Of a DNA stretch of 35,854 bases, positions 15,729-23,363 are shown piece by piece. The notes under the pieces were generated by a model. It worked only from the letters and a program-made list of their open reading frames with translations. It did not search any database and was not told the DNA's origin. This DNA comes from an uncultured Prevotella sp. (GTDB taxonomy: Bacteria; Bacteroidota; Bacteroidia; Bacteroidales; Bacteroidaceae): the NCBI GenBank assembly GCA_902497035.1, contig CABVDL010000018.1, positions 1-35,854 of the forward strand. The letters run 5' to 3'. How positions within the stretch are numbered: the stretch's first letter is position 1; every line of letters begins with the position of its first letter. A program made the position numbers and the translations under genes.

Positions 15729-17246
15729 CTACTCGAAAGGCACACTCATGTCTTGTGGACTGAGCGGGTCATCCTGATTGAGGCGAGACCGGACAATCTC
15801 GCCGTCCATGCCGCTGTCGAAAGACGGATTGGCCACATCCTCGATGTTGGAGAAGCGGGTATACTGGCCCTCAAAGGCCAACAGCACGTCGCCCGTAGCG
15901 CCCTTACGGTGCTTGGCAATGATAATCTGTGCCTTACCCCGAAGGTCATTGCCTTTCTCATCCTGCAAAAGGTGATAATACTCAGGACGGTGTACGAACA
16001 TCACCATATCCGCATCCTGCTCGATGGCTCCAGACTCGCGCAGGTCGCTCAACTGTGGCCGTTTGGCCTCCAGGTTGGAGTCGCGCGTCTCAACCGAACG
16101 GTTCAACTGCGACAAGGCTATAATTGGGATATCGAGCTCCTTGGCCAACTGCTTCAGCGACCTTGAGATGGTGGATACCTCCTCCTGGCGGTTGCCGAAA
16201 CGCGCGCCACTGGCGTTCATCAGCTGCAAGTAGTCAATCATAATGAGCTGGACACCCTTCTCGCGCACCAGACGCCGGGCCTTAGTGCGCAGCTCAAAAA
16301 TGGACATGCCGGGGGTCTCATCAATATAAAGCGGCTTGCCCATCATCTTGCGGACACTCTTGTCCAAGCGTGCCCACTCCTCCTTAGACAGCTGACCGTT
16401 CATCACCTTCTTGCCGTCAATCTCACACACATTGGAGATAAGGCGGTTGACCAGCTGCACATTGTTCATCTCCAACGAGAAAAATGCCACGGGAATCTGA
16501 TAGTCTATAGCCACATTCTTGGCGATGGAAAGGGCAAACGAAGTCTTACCCATGGCCGGACGGCCAGCGATAATAATCAGGTCACTCTTTTGCCAGCCAG
16601 ACGTGACGGCATCCAACTTATGGAACCCTGAAGGAATACCTGTCAGACCGGTCGTGTTGGATGACGCATTCTCCATAATCTTCACAGCCTGCGCCAACAC
16701 AGGGTCAATTTGCGTATAGTCCTGACGCATGTTCTTCTGTGAGATATCGAAGAGTGAGCTTTCCGCTTCCTGCATCAGCTCGTCCGCATCAATCATGGGG
16801 TCGAAAGCCTTCGTCTCGATGACACTGGCAAAAGAAATCAGCTGGCGTGCCATGTATTTCTGCTGAAGAATTTTCGCATGATACTCGATATGCGCGGACG
16901 AGGCGACATGAGACGACAGGTCGACCACATAGGCCGGACCGCCCACCTCTTCCAGGGTACCGTCCTTAGTGAGCTGGTTGGTTACGGTCATGATGTCAAC
17001 AGGGTTCTCCTCCAGGTTAAGTTCCTGAATAGCCTGGAATATCTTTTGATGGCGTGGCTCATAAAAGCTATCTGGAGAAAGCATATCTGAGACAACGGAG
17101 AACGCGTCCTTGTCTATCATCAGCGCGCCCAGCACCACTTTCTCTATATCAATGGCTTGCGGCTGCAAATGGCCGAAACTGGGATCGATGGGCGTAGGGG
17201 CCTTGCGGCGCTGACGTGAACTGTTGGAATGATTTTGTTCGGGCAT
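15729..17246 (-). CDS. dnaB: Replicative DNA helicase
   Basis: This 505-residue hexameric helicase unwinds DNA ahead of the replication fork. It has a Gln/Asn/Ser/Arg-rich N-terminal tail, then the DnaB N-terminal helical domain (QAIDIEKVVLGALMIDKDAF from about residue 30), and the RecA-like ATPase domain with Walker A AGRPAMGKTSF near residues 227-237. Also present are MIDYLQLM (Walker B) and SQLNRSVE with the sensor loop DLRESGAIEQDAD. It ends in the acidic tail PQDMSVPFE. There is no intein. It is divergent from ispE, and the leu operon promoter follows downstream on the same strand. Confidence 0.97.
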   Translation of the reverse strand: MPEQNHSNSSRQRRKAPTPIDPSFGHLQPQAIDIEKVVLGALMIDKDAFSVVSDMLSPDSFYEPRHQKIFQAIQELNLEENPVDIMTVTNQLTKDGTLEEVGGPAYVVDLSSHVASSAHIEYHAKILQQKYMARQLISFASVIETKAFDPMIDADELMQEAESSLFDISQKNMRQDYTQIDPVLAQAVKIMENASSNTTGLTGIPSGFHKLDAVTSGWQKSDLIIIAGRPAMGKTSFALSIAKNVAIDYQIPVAFFSLEMNNVQLVNRLISNVCEIDGKKVMNGQLSKEEWARLDKSVRKMMGKPLYIDETPGMSIFELRTKARRLVREKGVQLIMIDYLQLMNASGARFGNRQEEVSTISRSLKQLAKELDIPIIALSQLNRSVETRDSNLEAKRPQLSDLRESGAIEQDADMVMFVHRPEYYHLLQDEKGNDLRGKAQIIIAKHRKGATGDVLLAFEGQYTRFSNIEDVANPSFDSGMDGEIVRSRLNQDDPLSPQDMSVPFE

Positions 17247-17296
17247 GGTATGAACAAACTAATATTTAGAATGAGGGATAACCATAGAAATTGATG

Positions 17297-17304
17297 CAAA
17301 TTTA
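17297..17304 (-). promoter_or_regulatory. -7 promoter box of dnaB
   Basis: TAAATTTG on the minus strand (17304-17297) matches TAnnTTTG, 50 bases before the dnaB ATG. I see no good TTG at the -33 spacing, so this rests on the -7 box alone. Confidence 0.5.
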
Positions 17305-17348
17305 CAAATTTTAGATGAAATGCCGACCCGCTTTTCAAGAAAATAGAT

Positions 17349-17356
17349 TATATTTG
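17349..17356 (+). promoter_or_regulatory. -7 promoter box of ispE, four bases from the ATG
   Basis: TATATTTG matches TAnnTTTG and ends four bases before the ispE ATG (17361), which would place the transcription start at the start codon. No clear -33 TTG is seen. If used, the mRNA is leaderless. Confidence 0.55.
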
Positions 17357-17360
17357 TGCC

Positions 17361-18200
17361 ATGATAACATTTCCATGCGCCAAGATCAACCTTGGACTCA
17401 ACGTCATAGCCGCACGCAAGGATGGTTACCACGACATCGAGACCGTGTTCTACCCTATTCCCTTGACCGATGCGCTTGAGATTAAGTATATGGACGAGCA
17501 TTTCCCGTCCGAGTATCCCTGTGACCTGAAAATCACAGGTAATGCCGTCGACTGCGACGAGCAGCACAATCTGGTGACAAAGGCATACGACCTGCTTGCC
17601 GCCGACTTTGAGCTGCCGCGCATCCACGCTCATCTGGTCAAGCGCATACCCATGCAGGCCGGACTGGGCGGGGGGTCATCTGACGGTGCCTATATGATCA
17701 GGCTGCTTGACGAGCGTTTCCGCCTCAACATCGGCATGGCCGAGATGGAGCGCTATGCCGCCCGGCTTGGCTCCGACTGTCCGTTCTTCATCTCGTCAGA
17801 GCCGGCATTTGCCGTAGGCAGAGGCGAGATCCTCGAGCCTGCCGATGGGCCCAAGGGCAATCTCAACGGCTACTACATTGCCGTCGTCAAGCCCGACGTA
17901 GCCGTCTCTACCGCAGAAGCATACCGGCAGACCGCCTGCCGGAGGCCCGCCAAATGCTGCCGCGACGTAGTGAGGCAGCCCATCGACACCTGGAAAGACG
18001 ACCTGAGCAACGATTTTGAGGCATCGGTCTTCAAGGCTCATCCAGAATTGCCAGCCATCAAGCAGCGGCTATACGACCTCGGTGCCGTCTATGCGCAGAT
18101 GAGCGGCAGCGGCAGTGCGCTTTTCGGCATCTTCCGTACTGAGCCAACCAACATAGACAAGGAATTCAACGATTGCTTCACTTTCACTTCCGCTCTCTGA
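17361..18200 (+). CDS. ispE: 4-diphosphocytidyl-2-C-methylerythritol kinase
   Basis: The 279-residue GHMP kinase phosphorylates CDP-methylerythritol in the MEP pathway to isoprenoids, which ultimately supply the prenyl tail used by MenA. It begins MITFPCAKINLGLNV, with the GHMP motif 1 Lys-Ile-Asn, the ATP loop MQAGLGGGSSDGAY at about residues 96-109, and the C-terminal motif AQMSGSGSALFGIF. It is a single gene: dnaB is divergent on one side, and it shares a terminator with the convergent rny on the other. Confidence 0.96.
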   Translation: MITFPCAKINLGLNVIAARKDGYHDIETVFYPIPLTDALEIKYMDEHFPSEYPCDLKITGNAVDCDEQHNLVTKAYDLLAADFELPRIHAHLVKRIPMQAGLGGGSSDGAYMIRLLDERFRLNIGMAEMERYAARLGSDCPFFISSEPAFAVGRGEILEPADGPKGNLNGYYIAVVKPDVAVSTAEAYRQTACRRPAKCCRDVVRQPIDTWKDDLSNDFEASVFKAHPELPAIKQRLYDLGAVYAQMSGSGSALFGIFRTEPTNIDKEFNDCFTFTSAL

Positions 18201-18252
18201 CATATACACCTTATTATATATAGTCTGCAACAGAGACTAACCGGCAAAAAGG

Positions 18253-18294
18253 AAAATCGGTTCCACCAGCACCAAGACTGACGGAACCGATTTT
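18253..18294. terminator. Bidirectional terminator between ispE and rny
   Basis: AAAATCGGTTCC (18253-18264) and GGAACCGATTTT (18283-18294) form a perfect 12-bp stem with A/T ends on both sides, giving a U-run in either direction. It sits between two convergent genes, 52 bases after ispE and 20 bases beyond the rny stop. Confidence 0.8.
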
Positions 18295-18314
18295 AGTATA
18301 TGGTAATACCCTGT

Positions 18315-19850
18315 TTACTTCGCGTATGCCACAGAGCGCGTCTCGCGAATGACGGTAATCTTCACCTGGCCGGGATAGGTCATCTCATTCTGAATCTTCT
18401 CTGCGATTTCCGAGCTGAGCTTATTGCTCTCGTCATCGGTCATCTTGTCAGCCCCGACAATGACGCGGAGCTCGCGGCCGGCCTGGATAGCATAGGTCTT
18501 GGTAACGCCGGGATAGCTCATGGCGATAGCCTCAAGGTCGTTCAGACGCTTGATGTAAGCCTCGACAATCTCACGACGGGCACCAGGACGGGCACCAGAT
18601 ATGGCATCACATACCTGCACAATTGGAGCCAGCAATGTCTTCATCTCCACCTCATCGTGGTGAGCAGCAATGGCATTCACGATTTCGGGCTTCTCTTTAT
18701 ACTTCTCAGCAATCTTGGCACCGAGCAGTGCGTGCGGCAGCTCGCTCTCCTCATCAGGCACCTTGCCGATGTCGTGAAGCAGTCCGGCACGCTTGGCCTT
18801 CTTCGGGTTCAGACCCAGCTCAGCTGCCATCACCGAGCAGAGGTTGGCTGTCTCGCGGGCATGCTGAAGCAAGTTTTGTCCATAAGAAGAGCGATATTTC
18901 ATCTTTCCAATTATCCTGATGAGCTCCGGATGGAGGCCATGAATACCCAAGTCTATTGCTGTACGCTTACCCGTCTCAATGATTTCGTTGTCAAGCTGTT
19001 TCTTTACCTTGGCCACAATCTCCTCAATACGTGCGGGATGGATACGGCCGTCAGCCACCAACTGGTGCAGCGCCAGACGGCATACCTCACGGCGGACAGG
19101 ATCAAAAGCGGAGATAACGATGCTTTCAGGCGTGTCGTCAACGACAATCTCGACGCCGCAGGCAGCCTCCAAAGCACGGATGTTACGTCCCTCACGACCA
19201 ATGATACGGCCTTTCACCTCATCGTTGTCAATATGAAACACGCTGACCGAATTCTCAATAGCGGTCTCGGTAGCAACGCGCTGAATGGTCTGAATAACAA
19301 TCTTCTTAGCCTTCATGTTGGCATCAAGCTTGGCCTGGTCAACCACCTCGTTGACATAGCTGGCAGCATCCATCCGGGCCTTGTCCTTCATGCTTTCCAC
19401 CAAGCGGTTCTTGGCTTCTTCAGCCGACAGGCCCGACAATTCCTCGAGCTTGGCACGCTCCTGCTCCTGCATCTTGTCAAGGTCCTGGCGCTTTACCTCA
19501 AGGAGACTCTTCTCGTTTTCAATGCGCTGCTGCTCACGCTCAACATCCTGTTTGGTCCTGCCAATTTCCTCCTGACGCTGGTTAAGCATGAGCTCACGCT
19601 GCTTGAGCCGGTTCTCCACAGCCTGCATCTTTTGGTTGCGCAGCTGAACCTCCTTATCCAACTCATTTTTCTTATTAAGAAACTTCTCTTTGACCTCAAG
19701 AAGTTTTTTCTCTTTGATCACATCGGCATCTTTCTCAGCCTCAGCCATCTTTTTCTTATAGATTTCCGTCAATACGTAACGGAATATGGCATATCCAGCC
19801 ACTCCGCCCACAACCAACGCGGCTGCTGCGGCAATAATTATACTACTCAT
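18315..19850 (-). CDS. rny: Ribonuclease Y
   Basis: The 511-residue membrane-anchored endoribonuclease initiates mRNA decay. The domain order is classical: one N-terminal transmembrane helix (residues 3-25), a long charged coiled coil (about 30-170), a KH domain with GRIIGREGRNIRALE near 215-230, an HD domain with LLHDIGKVPDEESELPH near 356-372, and the family C-terminus ending REL-to-AYAK. It is the last gene of a three-gene operon with zapA and a coiled-coil protein; the zapA-rny gap is 42 bases. The opposite strand is open for 547 codons across this gene, which I regard as a shadow. Confidence 0.97.
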   Translation of the reverse strand: MSSIIIAAAAALVVGGVAGYAIFRYVLTEIYKKKMAEAEKDADVIKEKKLLEVKEKFLNKKNELDKEVQLRNQKMQAVENRLKQRELMLNQRQEEIGRTKQDVEREQQRIENEKSLLEVKRQDLDKMQEQERAKLEELSGLSAEEAKNRLVESMKDKARMDAASYVNEVVDQAKLDANMKAKKIVIQTIQRVATETAIENSVSVFHIDNDEVKGRIIGREGRNIRALEAACGVEIVVDDTPESIVISAFDPVRREVCRLALHQLVADGRIHPARIEEIVAKVKKQLDNEIIETGKRTAIDLGIHGLHPELIRIIGKMKYRSSYGQNLLQHARETANLCSVMAAELGLNPKKAKRAGLLHDIGKVPDEESELPHALLGAKIAEKYKEKPEIVNAIAAHHDEVEMKTLLAPIVQVCDAISGARPGARREIVEAYIKRLNDLEAIAMSYPGVTKTYAIQAGRELRVIVGADKMTDDESNKLSSEIAEKIQNEMTYPGQVKITVIRETRSVAYAK

Positions 19851-19892
19851 CTATTCTATATGTTTAAATTGATTCATATTCCAAGTAATCTT

Positions 19893-20192
19893 TTATTCCC
19901 CTTGTTTCAGCACCGCCTCTATCTCAGAAGTAAGCTTACTTAGAATATCATCATAAGGCTTGGTGTCATTGCGTTGATTGGCCTTTTGCAAGCGCAATCC
20001 CAAATCAATCATGGCAAAGTAAACAATCTCCTTATCGCTCTTGCTCCCCTTGAAGTTGGAGTAATACACATTGAGGAGCTCATTGATGAGCTCCGCATCC
20101 CTGCGATAGAGAGGCTCTTCCTCGCGCGGCACCCTGACACTGATGTCGGTGTCGTATATGTGTAACCTTATGTTGATCTTATCCTTATCCAC
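19893..20192 (-). CDS. zapA: Cell division protein ZapA
   Basis: This 99-residue protein has the ZapA globular head (INIRLHIYDTDISVRVPREEEPLYRRDAELINELL, written here in outline) and a C-terminal helix for dimer or tetramer coiled-coil formation (LRLQKANQRNDTKPYDDILSKL). ZapA cross-links FtsZ protofilaments at midcell. It lies 21 bases after the coiled-coil gene and 42 bases before rny on the same strand. Confidence 0.9.
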   Translation of the reverse strand: MDKDKINIRLHIYDTDISVRVPREEEPLYRRDAELINELLNVYYSNFKGSKSDKEIVYFAMIDLGLRLQKANQRNDTKPYDDILSKLTSEIEAVLKQGE

Positions 20193-20213
20193 TTCTTCTT
20201 TCGTCGCTCTGTC

Positions 20214-20510
20214 TTAAGGTTTTTCACTGAGCAGCGTGATGCATTTGTTCACGTCTCTGATAAGGCGGTTGATGCGTTTCTTCGAGGTTTCGATGTCACC
20301 ATCAGTCAGCTGCATCATCCGCGCCATCTTCAATGTGTCGTAATCATGCTGGACTCGGGTAGTCTTGTTTTCCAAAGTCTTGATCCGCTCGTCACGCTGA
20401 GCAACCTGAGTACGAAGCCTCTGGTTCTCTTTCCGCAGCGCCTCGTACTGCAAAAGCATCTGCCTCACACGAGTCGCGAACGTATTGATGACTTGTTCTT
20501 TGGAATCCAT
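20214..20510 (-). CDS. Small coiled-coil protein upstream of zapA
   Basis: This 98-residue protein is almost wholly helical. A heptad-rich segment runs from about residue 20 to 60 (YEALRKENQRLRTQVAQRDE and onward), followed by MQLTDGDIETSKKRINRLIRDVNKCITLL. I do not recognise a named family with certainty. Its position at the head of a zapA operon and its size suggest a ZapB-like partner that bundles ZapA/FtsZ, but E. coli ZapB lacks this C-terminal part, so the function is inference. A consensus promoter lies 17 bases before its ATG. Confidence 0.8.
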   Translation of the reverse strand: MDSKEQVINTFATRVRQMLLQYEALRKENQRLRTQVAQRDERIKTLENKTTRVQHDYDTLKMARMMQLTDGDIETSKKRINRLIRDVNKCITLLSEKP

Positions 20511-20527
20511 GACAACTTAAATTTGTG

Positions 20528-20558
20528 CAAATTTAGCTTTAATAAGTGATAATTCCAA
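20528..20558 (-). promoter_or_regulatory. Promoter of the zapA-rny operon
   Basis: On the minus strand TTG (20558-20556), a 20-base spacer and TAAATTTG (20535-20528) fit the consensus. The ATG of the first gene is at 20510, giving a leader of roughly ten bases. Confidence 0.75.
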
Positions 20559-20599
20559 GAAATTACTCACTTTTTCTCAAAAAAACTAACGGCAACCAG

Positions 20600-21253
20600 T
20601 TATTTCTTTCCCAACTTCTTTTCAGCGGCTTCGGCCTCTTCCTTTGATGGCGCAGGTTCCTTTTTGGCAAGCATCACCACCTGATAGACAAAATCTGTAA
20701 TCCATTTCTGGGAGAAATTGAGACGGGTATTGAACTTGCGGATGCTCATCACCGACTTGATGACGCTCGGATCCTTGAAACTGTTCTTCGTAAAGATGTC
20801 CGCTACCGTTTTCTCCGTCATCGCATAAATGGTCTTCTTGAAGAAGGACGGCACACGGAGCTTGAACTTCATCAGATTGCCCGTGAGCATCATCAGGTCT
20901 TGTGTGAAGTTCTGAAATTGAATGAGATAAGCTTGCACGTCAGTGATGCGCTTGCAATTGTGGCGAATGCTCTGGTCTATCTCCTTGAAGAAGCCGTCAT
21001 CGGTGTGGTAGATTTCCTTCATCATCTTGCGGCAGTAGGCTTTTTCTCCCACTCCAAGCTTGTTGCCCTGTGTGGGGACATGAAGCGTGGTCTTGAACAT
21101 GCGGAGGTCTGGAAACATGGCGAGATTGGCAATGCCCACCTGGGCGGCGATGGAGGCCTGGAAATACACCCTGACTAGCGACATGTAATTCTCCATGCCG
21201 CCCACCTTGGACTCCTTCGCCTTTCTATTGAATAGCTTTGTCAACAGATTCAT
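20600..21253 (-). CDS. Uncharacterised protein, no recognised domain
   Basis: This 217-residue protein starts at ATG 21253 (MNLLTKLFNRKAKESK). I do not recognise its family. It has no signal peptide or clear membrane helix, although a mildly hydrophobic amphipathic region (SLVRVYFQASIAAQVGIANL) follows the basic N-terminus. The body is basic and helical, with several Phe-Lys clusters (KFKLRVPSFFKKTIYAMTEK), and the tail is a charged Lys/Glu/Ala run (EEAEAAEKKLGKK). It has its own consensus promoter, is divergent from the HAD gene, and looks monocistronic. An upstream in-frame TTG at 21298 is part of the promoter box and was rejected as the start. Confidence 0.8.
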   Translation of the reverse strand: MNLLTKLFNRKAKESKVGGMENYMSLVRVYFQASIAAQVGIANLAMFPDLRMFKTTLHVPTQGNKLGVGEKAYCRKMMKEIYHTDDGFFKEIDQSIRHNCKRITDVQAYLIQFQNFTQDLMMLTGNLMKFKLRVPSFFKKTIYAMTEKTVADIFTKNSFKDPSVIKSVMSIRKFNTRLNFSQKWITDFVYQVVMLAKKEPAPSKEEAEAAEKKLGKK

Positions 21254-21295
21254 AATTATTTCAACTTTTATAAGTTCATATAAGAATTCTATGTG

Positions 21296-21325
21296 CAAAG
21301 CTACTCATTTTAGCCGAGAAGACAA
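21296..21325 (-). promoter_or_regulatory. Promoter of the uncharacterised 217-residue gene
   Basis: On the minus strand TTG (21325-21323), a 19-base spacer and TAGCTTTG (21303-21296) match the consensus. The ATG at 21253 is 42 bases downstream of the box. Confidence 0.75.
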
Positions 21326-21397
21326 AACAAAGGGTTATAAAATTGCTTATTTCTCAAAATTTAGACGGGGCTAAAGCAGGATATAAGGAATAATTCG

Positions 21398-21405
21398 TAA
21401 CTTTG
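21398..21405 (+). promoter_or_regulatory. -7 promoter box of the HAD-fmt operon
   Basis: TAACTTTG is a full match to TAnnTTTG, 21 bases before the ATG at 21427. The -33 position lacks a TTG, so the upstream element is weak. Confidence 0.6.
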
Positions 21406-21426
21406 CATGAGATAATACAAAAGAAT

Positions 21427-21849
21427 ATGGCTAAAATCGCAGTAGATTTTGACGGCACTATCGTAGAGCATTGTTACCCGAAGATTGGCAAAGAAATCCC
21501 ATTTGCCACCGAGACACTTCGCATGCTTATGGCTGAGAACCACAAGCTCATATTGTGGACTGTCCGCGAAGGGACATTATTGGATGAGGCCATTGAGTGG
21601 TGCCGCCAGCGGGGCGTGAAGTTCTTTGCCGTCAACAGTGACTACCCTGACGATGAACTTGACAAGGGGCGCCACTTCAGCCGCAAGCTGAAAGTGGACT
21701 ATTTCATCGATGACCGGAACATTGGCGGATTACCCGACTGGGGACAGATTTACCGCATTATTCATGACCACAGGTCTTATGCCAGCCTTATCCGTGAACA
21801 ATCTGGCTTGCCAAACGAGAACAAGAAAAAGCACTGGTGGAATTTTTAA
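21427..21849 (+). CDS. Small HAD-superfamily phosphatase-like protein
   Basis: The 140-residue protein starts MAKIAVDFDGTIVEH. The DFDGT is HAD motif I with the nucleophile Asp and the acid/base Asp; LILWTVREG supplies motif II (Thr); and DYFIDDRNIGG supplies the acidic motif IV. It lacks a cap domain, which suits small, unclassified HAD phosphatases known in Bacteroides. Substrate is unknown. It starts at ATG 21427 rather than TTG 21403, which is part of the promoter box. fmt follows after six bases, so they are cotranscribed. Confidence 0.85.
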   Translation: MAKIAVDFDGTIVEHCYPKIGKEIPFATETLRMLMAENHKLILWTVREGTLLDEAIEWCRQRGVKFFAVNSDYPDDELDKGRHFSRKLKVDYFIDDRNIGGLPDWGQIYRIIHDHRSYASLIREQSGLPNENKKKHWWNF

Positions 21850-21855
21850 TCCAAT

Positions 21856-22839
21856 ATGAAGAAAGAAGATTTAAGGATAATATTTATGGGTACCCCCGAA
21901 TTTGCCGTCGGTACCCTCAGCCGACTGATAGAAGATGGCTATAACGTTGTGGCCGTGGTGACGCAACCCGACAAACCCGTAGGCCGCCACCAAGACCACC
22001 TTCAGCCTTCCGAGGTAAAGCAATATGCCCTTGCCCATGACATACCCGTGCTACAGCCTGTGAAAATGAAAGACCCAGAGTTTGTCAGCCTGTTAGCCAG
22101 CTACAAGGCCGACCTTCAAGTAGTTGTCGCCTTCCGCATGCTCCCCGAGGTGGTGTGGGCCATGCCACGCTTTGGCACATTCAACGTCCACGCGGCCTTA
22201 CTTCCTCAATATCGTGGCGCGGCTCCCATCAACTGGGCCATCATCAACGGCGAGAAAGAGACGGGCGTAACAACTTTCTTCCTTGACCAGCACATTGACA
22301 CAGGGCGCATTATCATGCAGAAACACTTCCCCATACCCAATGATGCCGACGTGGAATATGTCTACGACGGACTGATGCGGCTCGGTGCCGAGATAGCCGA
22401 GGAGACCATCGACCTCGTGCTTGAGGGCAACGGCAAGGTAGAGGCCATTGACCAGAACAGCCTCACCGGCGGAAAGAACGAGGTGCTCCATCCAGCGCCT
22501 AAGATTTTCAAAGAGACCTGTGTCATCAGGTGGAACCAACCAGCAAAGCACGTATACGACTTTATCCGAGGACTCTCACCCTACCCTGGAGCCTGGACAA
22601 CGCTGCAAGCAGACGACAGCGACAAGAGCCTGGTACTCAAAGTGTTCAAAGCCACCATGCTTCCCGATGAAGCTACTGGAGTAACACCCGGTACCATCAG
22701 TGCGGAAAAGGGTCAGCTACGCATCGCCACAAACGACCGCTGGTTGCAGATAGACGAACTGCAACTGTCGGGAAAGAAAAGGATGAAGACCGCCGACTTC
22801 CTTAATGGCAACCGAGACATCGAGTCATATCACGCATGA
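21856..22839 (+). CDS. fmt: Methionyl-tRNA formyltransferase
   Basis: The 327-residue enzyme transfers a formyl group from 10-formyl-tetrahydrofolate to initiator Met-tRNA. It begins with the LRIIFMGTPEFAV motif. The formyltransferase catalytic triad is visible as Asn110 and His112 in FGTFNVHAALLPQYRGAAP and Asp148 in QHIDTG. A C-terminal OB-like tRNA-binding domain follows (about 215-320). It overlaps the next gene by four bases (ATGA). Its presence fits leaderless or SD-poor initiation here only in the general sense that all initiation uses fMet. Confidence 0.97.
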   Translation: MKKEDLRIIFMGTPEFAVGTLSRLIEDGYNVVAVVTQPDKPVGRHQDHLQPSEVKQYALAHDIPVLQPVKMKDPEFVSLLASYKADLQVVVAFRMLPEVVWAMPRFGTFNVHAALLPQYRGAAPINWAIINGEKETGVTTFFLDQHIDTGRIIMQKHFPIPNDADVEYVYDGLMRLGAEIAEETIDLVLEGNGKVEAIDQNSLTGGKNEVLHPAPKIFKETCVIRWNQPAKHVYDFIRGLSPYPGAWTTLQADDSDKSLVLKVFKATMLPDEATGVTPGTISAEKGQLRIATNDRWLQIDELQLSGKKRMKTADFLNGNRDIESYHA

Positions 22840-23210
22840 ACGTCACGGGGTTCTACACCATCTTGCTGCTGTTCTGCAGCAATATTTTCATGACGCTGGC
22901 CTGGTATGGGCACCTCAAGCTACAGCAGACGGGCGTCAGCTCACACTGGCCGCTTTTCGGAGTAATCGTTTTCTCGTGGTGCATCGCTTTCTTCGAATAC
23001 TGCTGCCAAGTGCCGGCCAACCGCATAGGTTTCGCGGGCAACGGCGGGCCTTTCTCTCTCGTACAGCTCAAGGTGATACAGGAATGCGTCTCCCTGATTG
23101 TCTTCGCCGTCGTTGCCAACTTGCTTTTTCAGGGTCAGACATTGCATTGGAACCATTTCCTGGCTTTTGTGTGTCTTGTGGCTGCCGTCTATCTGGTGTT
23201 CATGGAATGA
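22836..23210 (+). CDS. DUF486 (DMT-like) membrane protein
   Basis: This 124-residue protein has four transmembrane helices at about residues 5-23, 39-57, 77-98 and 104-122. Signature-like segments such as SWCIAFFEYCCQVPANRIG and FSLVQLKVIQE are characteristic of the DUF486 family, related to small drug/metabolite transporters. It begins inside the fmt stop codon, so translation is coupled. The substrate is not known. It ends the HAD-fmt operon; the 153 bases that follow hold the phoH promoter. Confidence 0.85.
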   Translation: MNVTGFYTILLLFCSNIFMTLAWYGHLKLQQTGVSSHWPLFGVIVFSWCIAFFEYCCQVPANRIGFAGNGGPFSLVQLKVIQECVSLIVFAVVANLLFQGQTLHWNHFLAFVCLVAAVYLVFME

Positions 23211-23284
23211 GTCACCGCTAACATTCCCGACATTCACCAAAGACATCTCCCTGCGCTTATTTTCAAACAATTATTTATAAGGAG

Positions 23285-23315
23285 TTTGCTAAATCAAGAA
23301 AAAATATTAATTTTG
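23285..23315 (+). promoter_or_regulatory. Promoter of phoH
   Basis: TTTG (23285-23288), a 19-base spacer and TAATTTTG (23308-23315) match the consensus. The start codon is at 23364, so the leader is about 40 bases. It includes a small hairpin with a GAAA tetraloop (AGCC-GAAA-GGCT, 23331-23342) just upstream of the TTG start. Confidence 0.8.
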
Positions 23316-23363
23316 CGACAAAATAATTAAAGCCGAAAGGCTGGGTAAATAATTCAAGACAAC

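Noticed and set aside
18300..19943. 547-codon open frame opposite rny
   Set aside because: It covers the entire rny gene on the other strand, has a Leu/His-rich composition typical of the antisense of a Lys/Glu-rich coiled coil, and the rny product is unmistakable.
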